The translations under genes and the position numbers were made by a program. DNA of 64,000 bases from Planctomycetaceae bacterium (GTDB lineage Bacteria > Planctomycetota > Phycisphaerae > SM23-33), in contig JBDKTA010000027.1 of NCBI GenBank assembly GCA_039680605.1, forward strand, positions 1 through 64,000. The letters are read 5' to 3'. The notes under the pieces were generated by a model. The model was given only the letters and a program-made list of their open reading frames with translations. It was not told the origin of the DNA and ran no database searches. Below, in pieces: positions 52,447 through 59,566 of this stretch (position 1 is the stretch's first letter; every line of letters starts with the position of its first letter).

Positions 52447-55400
52447 TTGAACGTCCCCTGCCAGGCGGCCTTGGCGTCAGTGATCGCAAGATCGACGACC
52501 GGGCCGGACGGGCCTTTAATAATGATGCGGCCGGTGTCGCTCACGCGGCCTAGGTCGCCGACGGGGCAGTCCTTCACCAGTCGCAGGAAGGCGTCGTACT
52601 TCTCCGGGGCCACTTCCACCAGGAACCGCCCGGCGTCTTCGGCGAAGAGCTTTGCCGCCGGCGAAGGCGTTGTCTGCGGCGCCGGCGGCACGGCGGCCAA
52701 ATCCAGTTCCACGCCCAGCCCGCCGGAGAACGCCATCTCGGCCGCAGCGACAGCCAAGCCGCCCTCGGACAAGTCGTGGCACGCGACGACTGCGCCGGCC
52801 TCAATGGCCGCCTGCAGCGCCCGCATGACAGCCAGGTTCGTCTGCATGTCCACCTGCGGAACGTCGCTGCCGCTGGCCAGGCCCAGCGTCATCAGCAGAT
52901 GGCTGCCGCCGAGGCTCTCGCCGGTGCGGCCCAGCAGAAAGAGGTAGTTGCCGGCAGCCTTGGCGTCGGCGGTGACGCAGCGGCCGACGTCGTCGATGAC
53001 GCTGATGGCCGAGATCAGCAGCGTCGGCGGGATGGCAATCGTCTCGCCCTTGTCGGTCTGGAACTCATTGTTCAGCGAATCCTTGCCCGAGATGAACGGC
53101 GTGCCGTAGGTCAGCGCCGCGTCGCGGCAGGCTTTGGCGGCCATCACAAACGAGCCCATGCGGTCGGGCTTGTTGCAGTTACCCCAGCAGAAGTTATCGA
53201 GGATGGCGGTTCGGTCGAGGTTGCCGCCGACGGAGACGATGTTGCGCAGGGCCTCGTCTACCGCGTGCAGGGCGCTGGCGTAGGGGTCCAGGTCGCCCAG
53301 GCAGGGATTCATCCCACACGACAGGGCCACGCCCTTGCGGCTGGACAGCACCGGGCGGATGACGGAGGCGTCGCCGGGCCCGTCCTCGCCCACGCCCACC
53401 AGCGGCTTGACGGCGCTGCCGCCCTGCACCTCGTGGTCGTACTGGCGGATGATCCATTCCTTGCTCGCCACGTTGGGCAAGGCCAGGATGTCCTTGAGCA
53501 CCTGCGTGTAGTCGGCCCGCGCCGGCGGGGCCGGGCTGGGACGGGTGACCTGCTCCCACACCGCGGGCTTCGTCGGGCGCGGGCAGCCCTCGTGCAGAAA
53601 TTCCATCTCCATCTCGCCGACGCTCTGGCCGTCGTAGAACAGCCGCAGCGTGCGGTTGTCGGTCCCGAAGTGGCCGATCACCGTGGCCTCGACGTCTTCG
53701 TCGGAGAAAACCTTGAGGATCGCCGCGACGTTCTCCTGCGGCACGGCCAGCACCATACGTTCCTGGGCCTCGCTGATCCAGATCTCCGAGTAGCTCAGCC
53801 CGGCGTACTTGAGCGGCACGCGGTCGAGGTACACCTCGGCGCCCGCTTCGGCGCCCATCTCGCCGACGGCGCTGGAGAGCCCGCCGGCCCCGCAGTCGGT
53901 GATGGCCGTGAACAGCCCCGCGTCACGCGCCTGCAGAATCGTGTCGAGCATCTTCTTTTCTGTGATGGCGTTGCCGATCTGAACGGCGTGCGAGAACTCC
54001 GTCTCGTGGCTGTGCGTCAATTCGCCACTGGAGAACGTCGCGCCGTGGATGCCGTCGCGTCCCGTGCGGCCGCCGACGCACACAATCGCGTCGCCCGGCG
54101 CGGGGCGGCGCTTGTCGCCCATCGATCGCGGCATGAGCCCGACCGTGCCGCAGAACACCAGCGGGTTGCCCATGTACCGCTTGTCGAAGTACACCGCGCC
54201 GTTGACGGTCGGCACGCCCATACGGTTGCCGTAGTCGCGCACGCCGCCGACGACGCCGCGCATCACGCGACGCGGATGCAGCACGCCCTTAGGCAGTTCC
54301 GAGGCCGGCAGGTCCGGCGGGCCGAAGCAGAAAATATCCGTGTTGGCCACCGGCCGCGAGCCCAGCCCCGTGCCCATCGGGTCGCGCAACACCCCGCCGA
54401 TGCCCGTGCTGGCTCCGCCGTAGGGCTCGATGGCCGAGGGGTGGTTATGCGTCTCGACCTTGAAGCACACCGCGTGCTCGTCGTCGAACTCGATCACGCC
54501 GGCATTGTCTTCGAACACACTGATGCACCAGGGCTTGTTCAGCTCCTTGGTGGCCCCGAAGATCGTGCTTTTGATCAGGTTGGGGATCTTCTCGATGGTC
54601 GCGCCGGCGGCGTCCTGGAGCTCAACGTCGCTGCGGAAGGTCTTATGCACGCAGTGCTCCGACCATGTCTGGGCGATCATCTCCAGCTCGACGTCGCTGG
54701 GCTCGCGTGCGGCCTTGCGGTAGTGGTCCTGGATGGCCTTCATCTCCGTCAGGTTCAGGAACAGGTGCCCCTCGCGCGAGAGCTTCTCCAGCGCCGCGTC
54801 GTCCAGGTTGCGGATCGGCACGGTGACGATTTCGAGCGTGTACCTATGGCCGTGAACGGCTGGGGGCGTGAAGGCCTCGAAATGCACATCCTCGATCACG
54901 GCGTTGGCCAGCAGGCTGCGGGCGATGGTCTGGCGCTGGGCCTCGGAAACCGGCCCGGCCAACTCGTACCGCCGCGCGGTGCGGACGGCTTCGATGTTGA
55001 GCCCCATGTCGGCGATGGCCTTTTCGGTGCTGGCCGCGACAGGGTCCATCACGCCGGGCTTGAGGTGCACTTCGATCAGCGCCGCGTCGCCGGCGTCGCT
55101 GGTGCCGACGTGGGCGATCTCGATCACGCGGTCGGCGAGCAGTTGGTCCGCCGCCTTCTCGACATCGTCGCGGGAAAGCTCTCCGATCAGAAAGAACAAC
55201 CGGGCAAAGCGGACCGACTGCACCGAATCGATTCCAAGCTCGGCGATCTGGTGCGCGACGCCCGCGGCGTGCGGGTCTCTCACTTCTGCCCGCGAGCGAA
55301 CCTCGACCCGATACACCGGCGTCGCGTCGGGCTGTGGCGCCTCCACCGGCGCCTGTACCGGCGCAGGCGCTGGCACGGGAGCAACCGGCGTCGCTTGCGG

Positions 55401-55571
55401 CTCGGCGTCTTTAGGCGCTGGCGCCGGAGCGACCGTCGCAGCGGGTTTGAGCTGCACCTGCGCCTGCGGCGTGCGAGTGGGCGCCTGAACATCCTTGCGT
55501 GGCGCGGCGGCGGGAGGCGCTTCCTTGCCTGCAAACAACGCTTTGATCTTCGCGATTATCCGTCCGAGCAT
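52440..55571 (-). CDS. purL: FGAM synthase large subunit with two fused PurS domains
   Basis: This 1043-residue protein catalyses the conversion of FGAR to FGAM. Residues 1-16 are an amphipathic basic helix, 17-86 an Ala/Pro-rich linker, 87-155 a PurS-like domain (RVEVRSRAEVRDP, IAELGIDSVQSVRFARLFFL), and 165-232 a second PurS-like domain (LIEVHLKPGVMDP, IADMGLNIEAVRTARRYEL, NAVIEDVHFE). From about 275 it is small-type PurL, with WSEHC, the KVETHNHPSAIEP site, a GGGLG-type loop, and STSA/SGKDSLNNEF. In small-type systems PurS is a separate dimer; here two copies are fused in cis. No stand-alone purS is nearby. The purQ gene overlaps by seven bases. Confidence 0.93.
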   Translation of the reverse strand: MLGRIIAKIKALFAGKEAPPAAAPRKDVQAPTRTPQAQVQLKPAATVAPAPAPKDAEPQATPVAPVPAPAPVQAPVEAPQPDATPVYRVEVRSRAEVRDPHAAGVAHQIAELGIDSVQSVRFARLFFLIGELSRDDVEKAADQLLADRVIEIAHVGTSDAGDAALIEVHLKPGVMDPVAASTEKAIADMGLNIEAVRTARRYELAGPVSEAQRQTIARSLLANAVIEDVHFEAFTPPAVHGHRYTLEIVTVPIRNLDDAALEKLSREGHLFLNLTEMKAIQDHYRKAAREPSDVELEMIAQTWSEHCVHKTFRSDVELQDAAGATIEKIPNLIKSTIFGATKELNKPWCISVFEDNAGVIEFDDEHAVCFKVETHNHPSAIEPYGGASTGIGGVLRDPMGTGLGSRPVANTDIFCFGPPDLPASELPKGVLHPRRVMRGVVGGVRDYGNRMGVPTVNGAVYFDKRYMGNPLVFCGTVGLMPRSMGDKRRPAPGDAIVCVGGRTGRDGIHGATFSSGELTHSHETEFSHAVQIGNAITEKKMLDTILQARDAGLFTAITDCGAGGLSSAVGEMGAEAGAEVYLDRVPLKYAGLSYSEIWISEAQERMVLAVPQENVAAILKVFSDEDVEATVIGHFGTDNRTLRLFYDGQSVGEMEMEFLHEGCPRPTKPAVWEQVTRPSPAPPARADYTQVLKDILALPNVASKEWIIRQYDHEVQGGSAVKPLVGVGEDGPGDASVIRPVLSSRKGVALSCGMNPCLGDLDPYASALHAVDEALRNIVSVGGNLDRTAILDNFCWGNCNKPDRMGSFVMAAKACRDAALTYGTPFISGKDSLNNEFQTDKGETIAIPPTLLISAISVIDDVGRCVTADAKAAGNYLFLLGRTGESLGGSHLLMTLGLASGSDVPQVDMQTNLAVMRALQAAIEAGAVVACHDLSEGGLAVAAAEMAFSGGLGVELDLAAVPPAPQTTPSPAAKLFAEDAGRFLVEVAPEKYDAFLRLVKDCPVGDLGRVSDTGRIIIKGPSGPVVDLAITDAKAAWQGTFKW

Positions 55572-55687
55572 CCCTGTGGTCCTGTCAGCAGAATGGGAAA
55601 GAGGCGATATTAGCGGCCCCGCCCCGCCCGAGCAACAGCGGATTGCACTTCATTTGTACGTCAACGGTTTCATCAGCGGCCTGTATT

Positions 55688-55810
55688 GTTGGGCCACAGA
55701 GACACAGAGAACACAGAGACAGATTGGCAATAGAGACAACAAGGAAGTGAAGTTGCTTCTGCTGTTTCAATAATTCCAACTCTGTGTTCTCTGTGCCTCT
55801 GTGGCCCAAC
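55688..55810. repeat. CACAGAG-family inverted element
   Basis: GTTGGGCCACAGAGACACAG (from 55688) faces its complement ending GAGGCCCAAC-type sequence at 55810; 31 of 32 arm positions pair. The centre holds GTTGCTTC and a short AT-rich stretch. It lies between divergent purL and GH51 genes and ends four bases before a promoter. Confidence 0.92.
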
Positions 55811-55813
55811 ATC

Positions 55814-55842
55814 TTGATTCGCCAGCCGCGCGACATCATTAT
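55814..55842 (+). promoter_or_regulatory. Promoter of GH51
   Basis: TTGATT (55814-55819) and CATTAT (55837-55842) are 17 bp apart, four to five matches each to consensus. The gene starts 27 bases further on. Confidence 0.5.
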
Positions 55843-55868
55843 TAAGAGACCAGCAATAGGAGACACTC

Positions 55869-57338
55869 GTGCCTACAAAGGTCCGCATCGACACCGACCG
55901 CCCGGCAGTCCGTTTTGACCGGATGATCTTCGGCCAGTTTCTCGAGCACTTCCACCGCCAGGTCTACGGCGGCGTCTTTGACCCGGGCAGCCCGCTGTCG
56001 GACCGGATGGGCCTGCGGCTGGACGTGATCGAGGCCCTGCGCGAGCTGCGGATCCCGATCGTCCGCTGGCCCGGCGGGTGCTTCGTCAGCGCGTATCACT
56101 GGAAGTACGGCGTGGACCCCGACCGCACGGCGGTCTTCGATAAGGCCTGGCGCGTCGAAGAGCCCAACACCTTCGGCACCGACGAGTTCGTCGCCTGGTG
56201 CCGCGCCATCGGGGCCGAGCCATACATCTGCACCAACGCCGGCACCGGCAGCGAAGAGGAGATGTCCGACTGGGTCGAGTACTGCAACGCCACGGTCGGC
56301 AAGTTCGCCGCCCAGCGCCGCGCCAACGGGCACGAGCAGCCCCACAACATCAAGTACTGGTCCATCGGCAACGAGAACTGGGGCGGGCATGAGATCGGCG
56401 CCAAAAAGGCCCCTCAGTGGGCGGCGTTGGTGGCCGAGTCGGGCAAGATGATGCTCCGCGTCGACAGCTCGATCAAGCTGCTGGCCGCAGCGCTGGCCGA
56501 GATCGACTGGACGCTGCCGCTGCTGCGAGAGGCCGGGCACCTGCTGTCGTACATCTCCATCCACAATTACTGGGACGGGCTGTGGATGAACAACGCCGTC
56601 TCCGACTACGCCACGTGCATGACTCGATCGCTGGGCCCGCAGGAGATGATCCGCAGGGCCGCCAGCATCCTCGATGTGGCGAACCTGGGAGGCAAGGTCG
56701 CCATCGCCTTCGACGAGTGGAACCTCCGCGGCTGGCACCACCCCAACCTCGGCAGCGCCGCCTTCGGCGATGTGGCCGCCCGCGACAAGAACGACCTCAA
56801 CGCGACCTACACGATGGCCGACGCGGTTTTCTCGGCGTGCTTCCTCAACGCCTGCCTGCGCAACGCCCAGACTGTGAAGATGGCGTGCATGGCCCCGGTG
56901 GTCAACGCCCGCGGGCCCCTGTTCGTACACCCCAAGGGCGTCGTGCGGCGAACGACGTTCCATGTGATGAAAATGTACTCCGACCTGCTCGAGCCCAACG
57001 TGATCGACTGCTGGTCCGGCGGCGAAACGTTCGAGCACGCGGGCCAGTCCGTGCCGGCCATCGACGCCATCGCCACGGCCGACGACGCGGGCAGGACCAT
57101 CGCCCTGGCGCTGGTCAACCGCTGCGCTGAAAAGAGCATCGCCTGCGACGTGCGCATCGCCGGCAAGGCCCTGAGCGGCACATTCGACGCCACCGTGCTG
57201 TCCGGCGACAGCCCCGACGCCTATAACGACATCGACGCCCCCAATCGCGTCACGCCGCAGAAGACGCGATTGGCTTTCGAAAACGGTTCGGTTGCGCTGA
57301 GCCCGCACAGTGTGACGATTGTTTCGGCAGCTTGTTGA
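55869..57338 (+). CDS. GH51 alpha-L-arabinofuranosidase
   Basis: The 489-residue product starts at GTG with AGGAG upstream. The N-terminal FDRMIFGQFLEHFHRQVYGGVFDPGSP and IVRWPGGCFVSAYHW are GH51 signatures. The acid/base Glu169 lies in WSIGNENWGG and the nucleophile Glu283 in AFDEWN, both retained. The enzyme would release terminal L-arabinofuranose from arabinan or arabinoxylan oligosaccharides. No signal peptide is present, so it probably acts on imported oligosaccharides, as many GH51 enzymes do. It is preceded by a CACAGAG element and a promoter and is divergent from purL. Confidence 0.95.
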   Translation: MPTKVRIDTDRPAVRFDRMIFGQFLEHFHRQVYGGVFDPGSPLSDRMGLRLDVIEALRELRIPIVRWPGGCFVSAYHWKYGVDPDRTAVFDKAWRVEEPNTFGTDEFVAWCRAIGAEPYICTNAGTGSEEEMSDWVEYCNATVGKFAAQRRANGHEQPHNIKYWSIGNENWGGHEIGAKKAPQWAALVAESGKMMLRVDSSIKLLAAALAEIDWTLPLLREAGHLLSYISIHNYWDGLWMNNAVSDYATCMTRSLGPQEMIRRAASILDVANLGGKVAIAFDEWNLRGWHHPNLGSAAFGDVAARDKNDLNATYTMADAVFSACFLNACLRNAQTVKMACMAPVVNARGPLFVHPKGVVRRTTFHVMKMYSDLLEPNVIDCWSGGETFEHAGQSVPAIDAIATADDAGRTIALALVNRCAEKSIACDVRIAGKALSGTFDATVLSGDSPDAYNDIDAPNRVTPQKTRLAFENGSVALSPHSVTIVSAAC

Positions 57339-57382
57339 CCCCGTGAGCGATTCCTATAATATGCGTGTACATGCATGTACAC
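57332..57382 (+). promoter_or_regulatory. Promoter and 18-bp palindromic operator of vapBC
   Basis: TTGTTG (57332-57337) and TATAAT (57355-57360) are 17 bp apart. Five bases later comes the perfect 18-bp palindrome GTGTACATGCATGTACAC (57365-57382), which would cover the start of transcription. GH51's stop codon overlaps the -35 box. This is ideal for autorepression by VapB or VapBC. Confidence 0.75.
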
Positions 57383-57404
57383 GTGTACCCGGGAGAATTT
57401 TGCG

Positions 57405-57632
57405 GTGGCGACCAAGACCATTACTATTGATCTAGAAGCGTATAACCGGCTTAAAGCTGTCCAGCATGCCGACGAATCCTTCAGTAGCACGATCAAGAGA
57501 GTCGTGCGCGCGCCGCTGGACCTCAAGGCCTATGCCAGGAACCTGCGTCGCTCGCCCATGAGTGCCGAGGCGATTGGCGCCGTCGAAGAGCATCTGGCCC
57601 GTCGGCATGAGCCTTCTACGAGACGCCGCTGA
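57405..57632 (+). CDS. VapB-type antitoxin
   Basis: The 75-residue product starts at GTG 57405 with GGGAG nine bases upstream; an earlier ATG at 57375 would overlap the operator. The N-terminus ATKTITIDLEAYNRLKA resembles VapB antitoxins of the DUF217-like or RHH type, with a DNA-binding strand then helix. The rest (SFSSTIKRVVR, SAEAIGAVEEHLARR) would bind and cap the toxin. Its last base overlaps the toxin ATG (TGATG). The 18-bp palindrome upstream is its likely operator. Confidence 0.82.
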   Translation: MATKTITIDLEAYNRLKAVQHADESFSSTIKRVVRAPLDLKAYARNLRRSPMSAEAIGAVEEHLARRHEPSTRRR

Positions 57633-58069
57633 TGGCCTGCTTGGACACCAGCGTGCTCCTGGACCTTGCCGGGCGAGGTGGGGCCAGAGGCGTGCGCCAA
57701 GCCATGGCGAAGCTCCGCATGCTCGTGGCGCAGGGGGAAGGTCTGGTAACGACACGGATCAGCGTAGCAGAACTGTATGTGGGTGTTTGGCGCTCGCATG
57801 ATCCCCCCCTGGAGCGAAAACGGGTGGAAGTCATCCTTGAGGGGCTCGATATTCTTGATTTTGATCAGAGGGCGGCAGACCTTTTCGGCCAGATCACGGC
57901 ACACTTGCAGCAAATCGGACGTCCGATAGGTGATCTGGATGTAATGATTGCCGCCATCTCTCTCGTCAATGGGCATCTGCTTGTGACGGGCAATGCCTCC
58001 ATTTTCTGCAAATCCCGCAGCTCGTCGTCGAGACCTATTGACCTATGGTATGCTGCCTTAGATGGATAA
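57632..58069 (+). CDS. VapC PIN toxin, apparently frameshifted near the end
   Basis: This 145-residue PIN ribonuclease keeps its four acidic positions (Asp5, Glu47, Asp101, Asp103) and the near-terminal Asn in LLVTGNAS. From about codon 123 the sequence is not family-like. One base lower the frame reads an X-F-LQIPQLVVETY ending with a TGA at 58039-58041, the typical VapC terminus (for example HFxxIPxLxxxxY). A one-base deletion near 57999-58003 explains this, and the extended tail then overlaps the HAD gene by eight bases. The change does not remove catalytic residues, but it replaces the last strand and helix, so activity is uncertain. A sequencing error is possible. Confidence 0.82.
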   Translation: MACLDTSVLLDLAGRGGARGVRQAMAKLRMLVAQGEGLVTTRISVAELYVGVWRSHDPPLERKRVEVILEGLDILDFDQRAADLFGQITAHLQQIGRPIGDLDVMIAAISLVNGHLLVTGNASIFCKSRSSSSRPIDLWYAALDG

Positions 58070-58487
58070 ATCCGTTTCATTCGATTTTGACGGCACGCTG
58101 ACGCAAATCGTCTGGAGCGAGGCTCTGGGCGTGTGGATCAACTCGCGCCGGCCCAACGAGAAGATGGTCCGCCTGCTGCGGCGCCTGGCGCAGCGCGGGT
58201 ACCAGGTACACATCGTCACGCGGCGGCGGTCTGACAGCGAGGGCGCCAGCTCGCCGACCGAAGAATGCGGCGTGGGCGAGTTCCTGCACACCCACGGGCT
58301 TGGCGGGTGCGTGACGGCTGTGCATTTCTGCGGCGACCACAGCCCCGAGGGCGACAAGACGGCCGTGCTTAAGAAGATCGCCCCGCTGCGTCACTGGGAC
58401 GACCTCGACCAGCACGTGCAGGAAGCCCGCCGAGCCGGAATCAAGGCCCGGAAAGTCCGCCGCCCGGCGGGATCGGAACGGAGTTAG
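58062..58487 (+). CDS. HAD-superfamily phosphatase-like protein
   Basis: This 141-residue protein has the HAD motif I FDFDGTLT at residues 7-14 (nucleophile Asp8, acid Asp10), VHIVTRR near residue 50 as motif II, and a Lys plus acid pair in GDKTAVLKK and HWDDLDQ as possible motifs III and IV. It is among the smallest HAD proteins, lacking an obvious cap, and could be a 5'-nucleotidase-like or sugar-phosphate phosphatase. Its TAG stop lies inside the left arm of a repeat element. It overlaps the frameshifted vapC tail by eight bases, or starts 20 bases after the repaired vapC. Confidence 0.8.
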   Translation: MDKSVSFDFDGTLTQIVWSEALGVWINSRRPNEKMVRLLRRLAQRGYQVHIVTRRRSDSEGASSPTEECGVGEFLHTHGLGGCVTAVHFCGDHSPEGDKTAVLKKIAPLRHWDDLDQHVQEARRAGIKARKVRRPAGSERS

Positions 58488-58556
58488 CGGCGGGGTTTGC
58501 CCCGCGCGGTTTCTGAGGTCGGGGAAGAAACCCGTCGAGCAAGCTCGACCGCTAAC
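58483..58556. repeat. Compound inverted element after the HAD gene
   Basis: Outer arms GTTAGCGG (58483-58490) and CCGCTAAC (58549-58556) enclose three hairpins: CGGGG-TTTG-CCCCG, GGTTTCT...AGAAACC and TCGAGC-AA-GCTCGA. The left arm contributes the TAG stop codon of the HAD gene. Confidence 0.85.
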
Positions 58557-58624
58557 AAGACAAGTGCTCCCGGCGCGGGTTAATATAGTACCGAAACGAC
58601 TGACCTTGAAAGAAGGATAGCATC

Positions 58625-59566
58625 ATGGTCCTCATCTCGCGTCGCGATGTTCTCAAGGGCGCCGCATTCGGCGCTGCCGCGGTTGTCGCGCCTTCTTGTC
58701 TTACGGAATTGGCCAAGGGCGATGGACCGGCCACGCAAGCGGCTAAGCCGCTCACCATCACGATCTTCAACACCGGCGACATGCACGACCGGTGCGGCTC
58801 GCTGCCGCGGATCGCCGGATATGTCAAGGCCGCCAAGGCCAAAGACCCCAACACGCTGCTGGTCGACGCCGGCGACGTCTGGAACGACGGCCCTTCGCCG
58901 CTGGCGGGCACGCAGGGCGAGGGGGTCGTCAGCCTGATCGAAAAGTCCGGCTACAACGCGGCCGTCACGGGCAACCACGACTACACCTACGGCAAGAAGC
59001 GCGTGCTCGAGATGTCGATGAAGTACGCCGGCTGGCCGCTGACGCTGGCCAACGTGAACTGGACCGACGCCGACAAGCCCTCGACGAAGAACATCGCCCA
59101 GTACCGCATCTTCGAGCTGCAGGGCGTCAAGGTGTGCGTCAGCGGCGGGGCGTGCCAGTACGGCAACCACGTCCACGGCGAGCCGCTGCCGCTGATCCAC
59201 GAACGTGAAGGCTACGTTAGGGTACTGCCCGAAATCCGCAAGAAGGCCGACGTGTTCGTCTTCATCTCGCACCTCTGGGACGCCTACGACCGGCGGATGA
59301 TCGCCGCCTGGGGCGACAACGCCCCCGACCTGCTCATCGGCGGACACACCCACGGGCGAACCCAATGGACGCAAGGACGCACCAGCGTCATCAAGGCCGG
59401 ATTCTGGGGCAATTGCCTGGGCCGATCCGTCATCACCTACGATCCGGCAACCAACAAAGTCACCGCCGTCAAAACCAGCGTCATGGATATCGGCGCCGAC
59501 TGGCCGGTCGATGAGGAAGTCAAAGACCTGCTGGACAAACACGTCAAAGGGCTGGAGAAGAAATAA
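58625..59566 (+). CDS. Tat-exported metallophosphoesterase
   Basis: This 313-residue calcineurin-like phosphoesterase of the 5'-nucleotidase/UshA type has a twin-arginine signal (SRRDVLKGAAFGAAAVVA, with RR at residues 6-7), implying export after folding. Metal-site motifs are GDMHDR, DAGDVWND, GNHDYTYGKK, a His in FISHLWD and GGHTHGR, all present. It should hydrolyse phosphomonoesters or diesters of nucleotides in the periplasm. AAGGA lies seven bases before the ATG. It ends tail to tail with GH95, with a 23-bp overlap in opposite strands (59544-59566). Confidence 0.93.
   Translation: MVLISRRDVLKGAAFGAAAVVAPSCLTELAKGDGPATQAAKPLTITIFNTGDMHDRCGSLPRIAGYVKAAKAKDPNTLLVDAGDVWNDGPSPLAGTQGEGVVSLIEKSGYNAAVTGNHDYTYGKKRVLEMSMKYAGWPLTLANVNWTDADKPSTKNIAQYRIFELQGVKVCVSGGACQYGNHVHGEPLPLIHEREGYVRVLPEIRKKADVFVFISHLWDAYDRRMIAAWGDNAPDLLIGGHTHGRTQWTQGRTSVIKAGFWGNCLGRSVITYDPATNKVTAVKTSVMDIGADWPVDEEVKDLLDKHVKGLEKK

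Noticed and set aside
52776-55613. 945-codon plus-strand frame opposite purL
   Set aside because: Antisense shadow of a highly conserved enzyme gene; composition is His/Arg/Ala-rich with no domain.
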